From positions 11,131,866 to 11,195,865 of the forward strand of contig JACGWO010000011.1 in the NCBI GenBank assembly GCA_034509735.1: a stretch of DNA of 64,000 nt. Reading direction: 5' to 3'. Source of the stretch: Sesamum alatum (lineage: Eukaryota > Streptophyta > Magnoliopsida > Lamiales > Pedaliaceae). Below the pieces are notes generated by a model. The model was not told the origin of the DNA, ran no database searches, and saw nothing but the letters and a program-made list of their open reading frames with translations. A program made the translations under genes and the position numbers. Positions 11,111 through 22,490 of this stretch are shown in pieces. Position 1 is the first letter of the stretch. The number at the start of each line of letters is the position of its first letter.

Positions 11111-11194
11111 AGAAAGGAAATGTAAGGGCTAATAGAGAAATACTCATCTATTCCCATAAACAATTGCTTGGAGTACAGATCATGCATTACAATT

Positions 11195-11605
11195 TCAATT
11201 TTTCCAATCAAATCTTTTCTCCAATGACCCTGGGTTGAGTCCATTTTTCGAATAGTAAATACCATCACTCTTTGCTATCCAATAAATTCTTTCGGGTGAT
11301 GGGAGTGGGGTCAATTTTGCTTTAAAAGCATCGAAAGCTGCTTCCTTTGATCCCCACCAAAAATGACAGAAAAATAAAGTAGTAGGCGTAAAATTCTCAC
11401 AAAATTCCCAATTGAAGTCTTGATCAGTCGTGAGCGTATGATATCCAAGCTCATTATCTTTGGATCCACAATGTATTTTCAATGATACAGACTTTGTAGG
11501 GAGATTATTGACCACATGAATCTCTCTATAAAATGTCAAACAATGTAATGCACATGTTTGGAGGGTGTTTACTACTATGACAAGAAATAGGAAGAGGATT
11601 TTCAT
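11195..11605 (-). CDS. S1-type self-incompatibility protein homologue (SPH)
   Basis: A complete 136-residue secreted protein of the plant self-incompatibility protein S1 family. It has a hydrophobic signal peptide over about residues 1-19 (MKILFLFLVIVV), then HVVNNLP, LKIHCGSKDNELGYH, FNWEFCENF and TTLFFCHFWWG. The paired cysteines and the W-x-F/TTLFFC blocks are characteristic, and length and single-exon structure are typical. S1 proteins are stigma self-incompatibility ligands in Papaver; most SPH genes in other plants have unknown signalling roles. The ATG at 11605-11603 is the only reasonable start. The gene lies in duplicated copy A between the Pack-MULE and a Helitron 5' end. The copy B counterpart is frameshifted, leaving this the only intact copy in the window. 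Confidence 0.85.
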   Translation of the reverse strand: MKILFLFLVIVVNTLQTCALHCLTFYREIHVVNNLPTKSVSLKIHCGSKDNELGYHTLTTDQDFNWEFCENFTPTTLFFCHFWWGSKEAAFDAFKAKLTPLPSPERIYWIAKSDGIYYSKNGLNPGSLEKRFDWKN

Positions 11606-11888
11606 CGTGCTATATATATATCTTGGCTAATATGAAAATTAATTTTAATTGATTGAAAGATGCTAGGGTTTCATCTTTGAACGTATCCTTTTATTGTTTC
11701 AACTATGGAACAAATTAAGAAACTTCACTATGTAATTAAAATGAAAATTGTATCAGATTCCATTAGAAGTCTAATTTGACATAGACGGATCATGATTGCA
11801 GATTATTTATGTTATTTGAGGAATAAAATGGTTACTAATATTTATGATGTATTTATATCTATATCTATACTCTATATCTATATCTATA

Positions 11889-12100
11889 TCTATACTCTAT
11901 ATAAATGTGTGAATACTCAAGTTGTTTGTTCCCCTATTGTGAAAAGACATATATACCCTCATTTAAATATTATTCATTATTATATTATAGATTATGGAAT
12001 TTTTAACAATATAGGATTCTAGATATCTTAAACCTCATCCATATAAATTTAAAATAAAAAACCTAAACCGTGAATCATGAATGAATCCAATTACACAGAA
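11889..12100 (+). mobile_element. Helitron 5' end, truncated by the duplication (copy A)
   Basis: After an A, the sequence TCTATACTCTATATAAATGT has the TC start and AT-rich form of plant Helitron 5' ends, and aligns with 28178 in copy B. Similarity to copy B stops near 12100, so only about 200 bp of this element remains. Confidence 0.4.
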
Positions 12101-12190
12101 TATTAATAACATGCTTCTAATCGTGAATCACGAATGAATCCAATTACACAGAAATTTAATAACCTGCTTCTAATCGTGAATCATGAATTA
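12069..12190. repeat. 53-bp tandem repeat, 2.3 copies
   Basis: Units starting CGTGAATCATGAATGAATCC begin at 12069, 12122 and 12175. The array lies exactly where copy A diverges from copy B. Confidence 0.7.
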
Positions 12191-12535
12191 ATATTTGTAT
12201 TAATAAAAAATATTATTGTTCTTGTTTGATATATATTTTTATTAATAAGGTTTTTAAATATTTGATATTAGTATAATATTAACTTTTTTCTTTTCTAATA
12301 CAAAATGAAGAGAAATGGTTAAACTGTAAAATTACAAAAATTACTATTTTCTTCTCAATCTATTTTTCTCGTACAGAACAAGGGGAAGTATTTTAAATTT
12401 ACTCCCCTTCCAATCATACCAAACAACTTGAAGGAAAACTATTATTCTTTCCCTCCACTTCCCCCTTCCCCCTTCCCCTCTCCGTCCCCCTTTCACTTCC
12501 CTTTTCCTCTCATTTGAACCAAACAGACCCTAAAA
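12191..12535. other. spacer between the tandem duplicates
   Basis: No gene. The first half is AT-rich; the second half is pyrimidine-rich (runs of ccctt/ttcccc around 12440-12520). It joins directly to the truncated LINE sequence that opens copy B. Confidence 0.5.
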
Positions 12536-13649
12536 CTGGACCTCTACATTTTTATCCCAAAGGAGTGCAAGCCCGCCCCCTTTACCAATAGATTCCACAC
12601 AAAAGCCGTACATGTCGAACCTTCATTTTAAATTATCAGTTTGGCATGAAGAGCACTTGGTTTCCGTCAAAAAACCCAAGACGGGGTGGAATTCCCGAAT
12701 AAAGGAACTCAGCTTCTGAACTGTCCAAGGGCCCCCCAATCCTTGGCAGTTCCAAACCAGTAGATTCATAATGACCGGCGGGGCTGCTCGGCAGCCTCCG
12801 CCATATAATTGGTGATGTCCGTCAACGGGGATGCAAACTTTCCTATCTTGTCCAAACCCTGAATAGGAGGCTCACCATCAATAACAATTTCATCGACAAG
12901 TCTTCGTTTCTGGGGTAGGATAGGGCTAGGTGTATTTGTATTGCAATTCTAAAAGGTGTTTTTGCGGACTGCTGGTTTGTATTTGCGGGGTTGTTTGGAT
13001 CCAATTTGATGAGTGTCAAGGGGTAGGGGAGTGGATTGAAGGGGGCTCGGTTCAGGTTATAGTGGGGTCGGCGTGGTGAGTGGGTATAACATTTGTAATG
13101 AAAAGTCAAATCTCTTTATTAGTCCCTCATTTGCACTTTCATCCCACTTTAATTTCTAATCTCTCAAATACATCTAATAATCCCTCATCCTTTAAATAAA
13201 TCTCACTATGGTTTATGACCGTTAAATTTTAATGGAATCTAATTAAAATGGAAGTAGCATTCACTAATCAGGGGTAAAACTAGAAAAAGTCATATATTTT
13301 AATAGTTTTCAATTATTAAAAAATATTATGTACTTCAATTATGTTATGTTTTATAACCAAACAAAACATAAATACTAATAAATCAACTACCACTCATTCA
13401 TTAAAAAAAAAATAAGTATGTTTTACGCCTTAAAATGCAAAATATATACCATACAGAATATGTATGAATCTCAATCAACATATTGTTGGTTTTTATTTTA
13501 TCCGGATGATTTTCTTTTCTCACATAAGATTATCAAACTTCATTATATTGTTTAGATTTATCATTTTATTATTTGTATCATCTTTATTTTTTGCACGTTT
13601 ATAAGAAATTAAATTCATTGTTCAGTAGTAGCTTACATTAAAAGTCAAA

Positions 13650-13695
13650 CTAGTTATCAACCCGTGCATTGCATGAGCACATAAGTTTTCAATGA
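13650..13695 (-). mobile_element. Helitron-like 3' end (copy B)
   Basis: Minus-strand reading gives GTGC, loop, GCAC, then about 10 nt and CTAG followed by T. This is the same terminus as at 8740 but with the canonical CTAG preserved. The 5' limit was not found. Confidence 0.4.
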
Positions 13696-14254
13696 AAATT
13701 ATTTTGATATTTAACGCATAAGTTTTCAATGAAAACTATTTTGATATTTAATATTGACTAATTAAGTTTATTTGAATGAATTAATATTAGGATATTGATA
13801 TATTAACTGTATTACGTTCTATTGACGGTTGGAATTGTTAACAAAATATGTTTTGTGTTAGCTATTATATATGAAATATGAATGTCATAATTGTAAATAT
13901 AGGCATCTTATTGCTAGTTTGGTAAACCATATTTGGCAAGAAAAAAATAATAGAAGATATGGTGAAGCATCCTAACCGGCACATACCACATTCTCCCTTT
14001 CTTTAAATCAGATCATATAAAAAATAGGATAATTAGTCATAAATTCAATAATATAGCCATGGTCGCAGTGTTTAGAGTGTGGAGGATTGCATACAAAGAC
14101 GATATATTTATTCATCCTCATGCATAGATCATGAATACTGTTGTACCATATACTTTTTATTTAATACAATTTACTTTATCTTAAAAAAAATAATTTCGTA
14201 TAAGTGCTTCATTTATAAAAAGTTAATTTTCAAACAAAAATAATGCCATTGAAC

Positions 14255-14550
14255 CACTACGAGAACTACTTTATAATGTCAAAATATACTCTTGTAAATT
14301 TCAAGAACTCGTAAGTATGGAACAGTGTATAATTTTGAAGTGGCTGTAATTTTGTAATGACTTTATGAACATAAGGCTTTTGGAACGATCCTTGTAACTA
14401 TTACGGTGTTACAAAGTTACGAATTTCAATTCACCAGCTAAATGATATCACCATATGCTTTTCTGTCCAAATTTGTTACAAAAACTATTACTGTTGGAAC
14501 GGCTAACCGGTCATTCCAAAACGATCTAAATCCCATATTTTTTTGTAGTA
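14255..14550. mobile_element. small CACTA-family derivative (copy B)
   Basis: Counterpart of 9301-9599 within the duplication, with the same ends and GGAACG motifs but a mutated right terminus (GTAGTA). Its presence in both copies shows it predates the duplication. Confidence 0.55.
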
Positions 14551-14877
14551 TATGTTATAATTAAAATTATTTAATAGTGAATTGAACTTGTAATTCCACG
14601 TTCTAGTTGATTTGTGCTGAATTGAATATTACATTTTGTATGTACTAAAAACAACAGGTTGATTTGTTGTAAATTGAATTGAAAGTCCAAAATTTTAAGT
14701 GTACCAAGTACTTTCTACTTCAATATAAATTTAAATATATACACAAAAATAACATTTATAATCCAAATATATTAATCTGAAATATCGCTAGAAAAATATA
14801 TGTTTTTGTACACATTTAAAAGTTAAAGTATCAAATGGGGGCATTTAAAATTACGAGATCCAAATTAGTACAAAACA

Positions 14878-15321
14878 CACTACAAGAAAATATGATATTA
14901 GTGACAAAATATCAAATGATAATTTTAAAGTTGCATTAAAAATATATATTAATTGACAATATTTTTTATCTTGTCACTATATAATTATTAGTGACAAAAA
15001 TTGTGTATAAAGTTGTCACTAAATACAATTAATGACACATCTATAGTGACAATTTAGTGACAACACAATATAGTGATAACAATTATTTGTTGTCACTAGG
15101 TTGTCACTATACATGAGTCCCTAATCGTAGTTAGTGACAAGTTTGTGCACATTTTTTTGTCACTATTAATAATTTTTACAGCATAATAATAATTATTAAA
15201 ATCATAAAATTTATTGTTGTGACAAATTAAATATTCTTGTCCCTAAATATGTATAATTAGTGACAATATAAAAATTGTCACTTAAACTTTTTTGTCACTA
15301 ATTTTTTATTTTCGTGTAGTG
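14878..15321. mobile_element. CACTA-type MITE, 444 bp
   Basis: Ends are CACTACAAGAAAATATG and the inverted TTATTTTCGTGTAGTG. A 3-bp duplication ACA flanks it (14875-14877, 15322-15324), and copy A shows the uninserted site with a single ACA near 9933. The interior is filled with TTAGTGACAA/TTGTCACTA motifs in both orientations, unlike the GGAACGGT motif of the large CACTA, so it is a different CACTA family. It is noncoding and inserted after the duplication. Confidence 0.9.
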
Positions 15322-16029
15322 ACAATACATCTGCAATATATATATATACACACACACACACAAAAAAAAAAATGGGTACTATATCTTCCTTGTGTAGTGA
15401 CAAACTCCTTTTAAAAAGATTTTCTCCATTGATATGCATTGATCGGGTAAATTTTATTTTTGGTCTCATATATTAGGTCCAATTTAATTTTGATCTCATT
15501 CATTATACCTCCTTCCCCATTTCAGACATATCTTATTTCATTTTGTTCAACTTGCAAAGAAGCCCAGGTATGGTTTTCTTCGCCCTTGTGCATTGAAGGG
15601 TCTACCCACACCAAAAAAAATACACCCCCTATCAATATCATCACAACCATAAAATCTTCTTCCCGAATTGGCGCTCGTCCATGAGGTTCTTAAATATGTT
15701 TTTTTTACCACAATAACACATGAGAATTCTAATTATAGAAGTTAAAAAACTTGTTGACTCTGTTTTTTTAGAAATAAAAGCGGAATTTGTGTGTATTTGA
15801 AAGAGAGAAAATGGTGGATTAACCTTAATTTTTTATTTTCCCCCCTTTTATATCATTTTATGTATTTATTTTCTCCCAAATACACATCATGTAAGAGGCA
15901 CATGCCTCCTTTTAACAGCAGTCGACGCTTTCCGTCAATCTTTCACGCTAGGACCAAAATTGAGATAACTCGAAAAATATTATTCGAAAATTGAGATTTT
16001 TGTAATGAATAGCACTACAAAAAAAATGC

Positions 16030-16660
16030 GGTAACAGGAACGGTACGGCTCGACCGTTCCTGTTGCTGTTCCACGAGGAACGGTTGTAGGAACTGTTGTG
16101 GAACGGTAAACCATTGATGACGTCAAAGTCGGTGTAATAGAAATACAAATTAATAGGAACGGTCGTGCCAAAGATAGTGTGCCAATTTGTACACCAATGA
16201 CCGTTCCTAAAAGGGACCTTATATATTTTGGGCCTCAATTTGGAACACATGTGTGAGATTGGGAACGGTAGGCGGACCGGGAAAGCTTACCGTTACTGAA
16301 TGTGTTCCAAAGATCGTGTCAATTTTGGACCGGCTAGGCTACCGTTCCAACATGTAGTCCTACAGGAGGCCCTTTTACGCCATGGAAAAAAATGTGATGC
16401 AATTACCCTTCTAAATTACGGGTATATAGTAAGTGAAGCTGTGTTACAAGGACCGGTCCAAAATGTAATCCAAGTAGGAACGGTACAGATTTCTTGTGCC
16501 TGATACCGTTCCTAATATGGTCTAACGGCTATATTACAACGGTAACTTTATCGTTCATGATACCTCTCCTGAGACCGTTCCTTAAGCTGAAACAACGGCT
16601 ATATTTTAACGGCTAGTTTTGTGTTCCAAATAGTAATCCAATGACCGTTCCAATGTTTTC
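16030..16660. repeat. 5' subterminal repeat array of the CACTA
   Basis: Motifs of the type GGAACGGT and its reverse complement ACCGTTCC occur many times in both orientations, often as facing pairs. In En/Spm-type elements such arrays bind the element-encoded TNPA-like protein; that function is inferred from the family. Confidence 0.8.
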
Positions 16661-16897
16661 TATATATATGTCCCCCTTCTTTGTCATTGTTCTTATACTT
16701 ACCCTCCAACTCATTTTGAATTTGTAACTCCCCCCTTGATTCTTTATACGAAAAATCGAACATCTCATTTACCGAGCGCGAATTTTGCATTGATATCGAT
16801 AGGTGTTTTGCTCAGGTAAGTATGCAAAATTCTGTTATTTTTGCATATATATATAATTTACTCTCGTCATTTAATTGTTGTTGTGAATTATACGTAG
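16661..16897 (+). promoter_or_regulatory. TATA box and leader intron of the tnpD-like gene
   Basis: TATATATATG at 16661-16670 follows the subterminal array. A leader exon is inferred to end at CAG/GTAAGT (intron from 16816). The acceptor is inferred at TACGTAG/GA (16897), 32 bp before the ATG at 16930. Splice sites are predicted from consensus only. Confidence 0.45.
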
Positions 16898-16929
16898 GAC
16901 CAATCATGTTAAGACAGTTGAGGAAATGA

Positions 16930-19924
16930 ATGTATGATCGAGACGTCCTGGGTGTGACGCCGGAGTTTGAGGATGGTGTTACAACATTTTTAGAATGGGC
17001 CCAGTCTCAGCGTGCATATATGGACGGGGACAAGATTAAGTGTCCCTGCCGGAAGTGCAAAAATGAACGGTTCAAAACACCAGACGAGGTAAATTTTGAT
17101 TTGTGTATGAAAGGGTTTATGCCAGAGTATTACAATTGGACTTCGCATGGTGAGGAGAGGGTGCAGGAATACTTTGAAGCATTGACAGCGCCCCCTGTGC
17201 AGCAGCAGCAAACGCCACCCGTTCAGGAGGAGGGTAGTTCGCATTGGGGTGATGCGGCTCAGATGGATTGGACGCAGAGGATGGTATTCGATGCTGCCGG
17301 GCCGTCATTCTGGTCTTCGTACAACCAAGAGGGACCGACTGATGATGGTACTCGGTATTATCCATCTGATGTGGGTCCTAGTCCATATTATGATTCGGGG
17401 CCCTATGATTATGTGTCTGGCTTGTCAGACCGTTTTTTTTATGTAGTTCATGCTGCGGACCAACCTTTGCGGAATGGCTGCACCACCTCTCAGTTGGCGT
17501 CAATTGCCTCTTTGGTGAATATCAAGGCCGAAGGGGGTTTTTCCGAGCATACATATGATCGGTTATGCCAGTGGGCTGATACTGTAATGCCCCGCGATCA
17601 CACTTTCCCCGCCGATTATTACAATACGAAGAAATTGATAAGAGAATTGGGTTTATCAGTTCAGAAGATTGATGCTTGAAAAAACGGTTGCATGTTGTAC
17701 TGGAAGGACGATACCGATTTGGAATATTGCAAGTTCTGTGGAGACGCTAGGTACAAGCCCACGAGGGACAGAAATCCTAAACGCAAGAAGTCCCCGTATG
17801 CCATTCTTAGGTATCTACCGATTACCCCTCGGCTGCAGAGGTTGTATGCATCGGAGGTCACAGCAGAGCATATGACTTGTCATGCGAGCCATCAGACGGA
17901 GGAAGGATCCATGTGTCATCCGTCGGATGCAAAGGCTTGGAAGCATTTTGACCGGACGTATCCTGATTTTGCAGCTGAACCGAGGAATGTTAGACTTGGG
18001 TTTTGCACGGATGGGTTTGCACCGTACGGTCAGTATGGTAAAACTTACTCCTGTTTAGCCCGTGATACTTACACCGTACAATCTCCCACCGAGAATGTGC
18101 ATGAAGTCTGAGTATATGTTCCTAACGATGGTGATCCCTAGCCCATCTAATCCCAAACGTCTTATCGATGTCTACTTGGAGCCGTTGATCGAGGAGTTGC
18201 AGAATTTATGGCATGTGGGTGTACGTACGCATGATACTGCGACAAACTAGGCATTCATGATGCATGCCGCATTGATGTGGACAGTGAACGACCTTCCTGC
18301 TTATGGTATGGCGTCTGGATGGAGTACCGCCGGTGTTATGGGATGTCCAGTTTGTATGGAGGACACACGGGCATTTTATTTGCAGCACGGGCGGAAAGCA
18401 TGCTATTTTGACTGCCACAGGCAATTCCTACCACCGGGTCATCCTTATCGCAGGAACAAGAAAGCCTTCACTAAAAATCGAATGGAGAGGAAGATTGCAC
18501 GTCCGAGGCTGACTGGAGAACAGATCCGAACCCGTGTCGATGCATTTAGTGTTGTTGTCGAACAACCGTTGAGTGAACCAGAAGGCTACGGTGTCGACCA
18601 TAAGTGGACGAAGAAAAGCATATTCTGGGAGCTTGAATACTGGGGGGCGCATCTGATACGACACAATCTTGATGTCATTCATATTGAGAAGAATGTGTTC
18701 GATAATATATTCAATACTGTGATGGACATCAAGGAAAAAACGAAGGACAATCTGAATGCACGGAAGGATCTGAAGATCATATGTAATCGGAAGATAGTGT
18801 AGCCGTCATCATGTGCAACCTCGAGAAAATTTTTACTCCTTCCTTTTTCGACTCAATGGAGCATCTAATTGTTCACCTTCCATATGAGGCGCGCGTTGGG
18901 GGTCCCGTGCAATACAGGTGGATGTACCCATTTGAAAGGTAATTAAAATAATTAATACTATTAATTATATACTTATTATTTGCATTTTAATAAATTGTCA
19001 TATGAATAGATTCCTACACGATTTGAAGAAAAAGGTAAAAAACAAAGCACACGTCTAGGCGTCAATTGTAGAGGCTTATATTGTCGAAGAAATCGGACTT
19101 TTCTCCTCCAACTACTTTGAACCGCACATTCTGTGCAAGCGAAACAGACCCGGTCGGAACGATGATCTCACGAGCAACGACGATCGAATTGTTCGGTCCA
19201 TTTTCAATTACCCAGGCCGAGCAAGTGGAGCCTCGAAGAAGAGATGGCTAAGTGGGGAGGAACTTCATGCTATCGAGACATACGTCTTGTGTAATTGTGA
19301 AGTAGTTGCACCGTACTACGAGTAAGTGTCTTATACAAACGTAATTATCTCGTACGAATCATTTCAATTTCAATTACATGTATATTTATAACTATCAGTT
19401 TTACTATGATAGGTCATTCCTAAATGAACTGTTCGAGCAACACAATTCGGAGGACCCGATAATTGATAAACTAGTGGTGACACAATTCAAGGGTTGGTTC
19501 AAGGCTTGTGTAAGTATCATCGATTTCTTGTAAATGCGATATGCACGGATTCAGGGATTGGTTCAATTACTATATATATCATTAATTGAAGGTGAAACCC
19601 GAATTGAATCACACAAACGAGGAATTGTTGAAGTTGCATTATTGGGGGCCAAGAGCAGAAGTGACGACATACCCATCTTACTTCGTCAATGACTTCAATT
19701 TCCACACTGAACGTCACAATGTCGGGAAGTCAACAATGAATTGTGGTGTTTGTGTCAAAAGCTCATCATATACAGACACGGATTCTGACTTCTATGGAAT
19801 TTTGGAAGAGATAATTCAGCTAGATTACCCACTAATTCCGAACATGCACATTGTACTGTTTAATTGTCGTTGGGTCGATCCGGTCAGAGGCATGAAGATA
19901 CAATATTTCAAATATGGCGGCTAA
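16930..19924 (+). pseudogene. tnpD-like CACTA transposase (TNP2 type), broken
   Basis: Residues 1-85 from 16930 form the transposase-associated domain, with IKCPCRKCKNERF and the downstream W-x2-HGE. The TNP2 catalytic region follows, for example LYWKDDTDLEYCKFCGDARY and LMWTVNDLPAYGMASGWSTA. Then come a DUF4218-like part (FDSMEHLIVHLPYEARVGGP) and a DUF4216-like end (DFYGILEEIIQLDYPLIPNM). Introns are inferred at about 18940-19009, 19323-19412 and 19511-19591. Lesions: a TGA at 17677-17679 just before the KNGCMLYWK block, a frameshift near 18050, a TAG at 18248-18250, and loss of the segment normally between the TNP2 core and DUF4218, with a junction and stop near 18800. A further stop lies near 19056. 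The last codons come from a subterminal repeat unit, so the C-terminus is also abnormal. No functional transposase can be made. Confidence 0.88.
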
Positions 19925-20280
19925 TTAAAAAAAAACTTGAGGAAAATTTCGTTTTGGAACGGTACAAATATATAACTACTGTTCCTATTTGAGCTACAAT
20001 ATTTCAAATATGGCGGCTAGTTAAAAAAATGAGGGAAATTTAAAATAGGAATGGTAATAAATTTATACGTACCGTTCCTATTTGAGGTACAATATTTCAA
20101 ATATGGCGGCTAATTAAAAAAATGAGGTAAATTTGAATTAGGAACGGTAGGTGAAAACCTACGACCGTTCCTAAATGTAGCCCAATATTTCATTTTGGCG
20201 CCCAATGAAAAATTGGTGGGAAATTCAACTACTGAAACGGTAAGTCTACAAATAACCGTTCCAGATTTTAATAGGAACGG
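19899..20280 (+). repeat. tandem repeat of 92-96 bp, about four units, overlapping the tnpD 3' end
   Basis: Units starting TACAATATTTCAAATATGGC begin at 19899, 19995 and 20088, with a more diverged one near 20180. Each has an AT-rich first half and a GGAACGGT ... ACCGTTCC pair in the second half. The first unit supplies the final eight codons and stop of the tnpD-like frame. Confidence 0.8.
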
Positions 20281-21220
20281 TACATGTGTTAGTGCATTAA
20301 AACGACATCGTTCTTTATAATAGGAACGGTAGTGGGAACATTTTGTTTATTAGGCAACCGTTCCTAATTGTACAACTCCAACCAATTTCTCCAATATCTC
20401 AATATCCGTCAGCCGGATCGACACCATTTTTTTAACACGTACAAGGTTATGGATATGAATTGATGTCCAACGGTCGGATTTCCAATCAGTAACCCGGATT
20501 TAAGGATGCATCTGTTTTTGTTACGATGAATACTGACCGAATACGATAACTCGAGATCCGCACACCGAAAGATTTCCAAACAACATATTATGTATTCTTT
20601 TGTGTGTTATATCATATCTAACGGCCTGATTGGAATTTTGACAGTCTGATTATGCCGTGCAGTACAACAATATAGGATGCTAGTTACATTTGTGAAATAC
20701 TAACAAACATAAATTTACAAATATACTTCATATTGTGAACATGTGTCTATTTTGTGGAAATTATTATAGATTTTTAAAATCTTTAAACATCCAATTGTAT
20801 ACGTTTATTTACTTAAATAAGTGTTCAGAACGTATTTTTCTTAATTTATATTTATTATCTAAGAAGATAAAAAAACCAATTGCAATACATATATGAACGG
20901 CTCTATATAAAATAGGAACGGTCTATATACAGCTTAGCAAATGACGTCGTTTTCAACGTTAGGAACGGTACTAGTAGCACAATGTATATTAAAGGACCGT
21001 TCCAAGATACCTTATACTTAGTGATACGCCTAAAAACGACGTCGTTTCGAGCGTTAGGAACGGTACTAGTAGCACAATGTATATTAAATGACCGTTCCTA
21101 GTTACCTTATAGTCAGTCAACAGTCTTAAAACGTCGTCGTTTTAATCGCAAAACGACGTCGTATTCTTTTTTGGACCGGTTGTGGGAACAGTCCGTAAAA
21201 TATGACCGTTCCAAATGTCC
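20281..21220. repeat. internal cluster of CACTA subterminal motifs
   Basis: GGAACGGT/ACCGTTCC motifs recur at about 20274-20360 and 20915-21210, with a motif-free block of about 500 bp between. Two units at about 20958-21000 and 21053-21100 share 'aggaacggtactagtagcac' and are a local duplication. The cluster lies in the middle of the element, between the two genes, not at a terminus. It may act as the promoter region of the second gene. Confidence 0.65.
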
Positions 21221-21265
21221 GATATAAAATCAGCCCTTGGCTGATTTTTCCCCATTTCCAGCCGA

Positions 21266-21266
<1 letters not shown>

Positions 21267-21321
<55 letters not shown>
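21267..21321 (+). repeat. (CT)n microsatellite
   Basis: An uninterrupted CT run of about 55 bp, followed by C-rich, CGCC-rich sequence to about 21550. Such pyrimidine tracts are common in plant 5' leaders, and this one precedes the tnpA-like gene. The open frames through it in several phases are low-complexity artefacts. Confidence 0.85.
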
Positions 21322-21324
<3 letters not shown>

Positions 21325-21959
21325 GCCGCCGCCACACTCTCTCCGTCGCCATCGCCGACTCCCATTGCCGTCGTCGTCGCCCTCTCTATCTCTCTCTCTC
21401 CATCGCCGTCACACTCCCCCAAGCACCGTCGCCCTCTCCCTCTCCCGTCGCCGTCACACTCTCCCTCTCCCGTCGCCATCGCACTCCGCCCCCAGCCTCC
21501 ACCGCCTGAGGTTCTGCTTCCACAACCACCTCCGCCGCCGCTGTACTGTACCACTACAAGTAGGGTTTCCAAAAAATCCTACTTTGATATATTTTTTTTT
21601 TCTCTTTTTGCTCTCATATTTGTAATTTTGTGCTAGTAATTTTGCTGTAATGTATGTCATTTTAGTCATTGTAATTTTGGTTCATTTTTCTGTAAATTAT
21701 GTAAATATTTTGTAAATTTCTGTTGTCATTCTGTGAATTACTGTAAATATTCTGTAAATTTTATTACAATTTAATGTACTGTATAATTGCATAATTTTAT
21801 TTCTGTAAATTTTATTGCATAATTGTATTTATGTTCTTCTGTTGCATTATTGTTGATTTTTTGGGGAATTTTTGGTATATTTCTGTAATTAAAGAAAATG
21901 TATATAATTTTCAGTGATTAATGAAAATTTTTGTATTTTGATAATTTTTGTGATTAATT

Positions 21960-22370
21960 AAAAATCTGGAAATTTGTACTTTTTACAAAACTGAAAATTC
22001 AACAAAACTGGAAATTTTTTATTTTTCAAAAATCTGGAATTTTTAGTATTTTAAAAATCTGGAAATTTAAAATATTTAAAATCTGGAATTTTATTTTTTT
22101 AAAAATCTGGAAATTTAAAATATTTGAAATCTGGAATTTAATTTTTTTTAAAAATCTGGAATTTTTAATTTTTTCAAAATCTGGAATTTTTAATAATTTC
22201 AAAATCTGGAATTTTTAATAATTTCAAAATCTGAAATTTTTAATTTTTTCAAAATCTGGAAATTTAAAATATTTGAAATCTGGAATTTTATTTTTTTAAA
22301 AATCTGGTAATTTAAAATATTTACAATCTGGAATTTAAATTTTTTTAAAAATCTAGAAATTTGAATTTTT
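21960..22370 (+). repeat. AT-rich tandem repeat with AAATCTGGAA core
   Basis: An irregular array of roughly 25-45 bp units containing AAATCTGGAATTTTTAA variants. It lies in the presumed leader or intron upstream of the tnpA-like ATG at 22491. Confidence 0.75.
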
Positions 22371-22490
22371 CAAAAAATTCAATAATTAAAAATATGATAA
22401 TTTGAAGGAATCAGTGCAATTTTAAGGTAAAATTATGAAATTTAGTTTGCATAGTGAAATAAATTGATACTTATGTATATTTTTTAAATA

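Larger units (their letters stand above)
7612..12100 (+). repeat. tandem segmental duplication, copy A
   Basis: From the LINE 5' part (tggacctccacatttttatc) through the Pack-MULE and S1 gene to the start of a Helitron, this segment aligns in direct orientation with 12536-28402. Similarity is roughly 90% by eye outside insertions. Copy A lacks the two CACTA insertions of copy B and serves as the empty-site reference. Alignment is lost just after the shared 'ccaattacacag' near 12100/28402. Confidence 0.85.

Noticed and set aside
21126..21669. Several overlapping frames with SLSLSLS or ERERER repeats
   Set aside because: They are translations of the CT microsatellite and adjacent C-rich leader; no start context or domain supports them.
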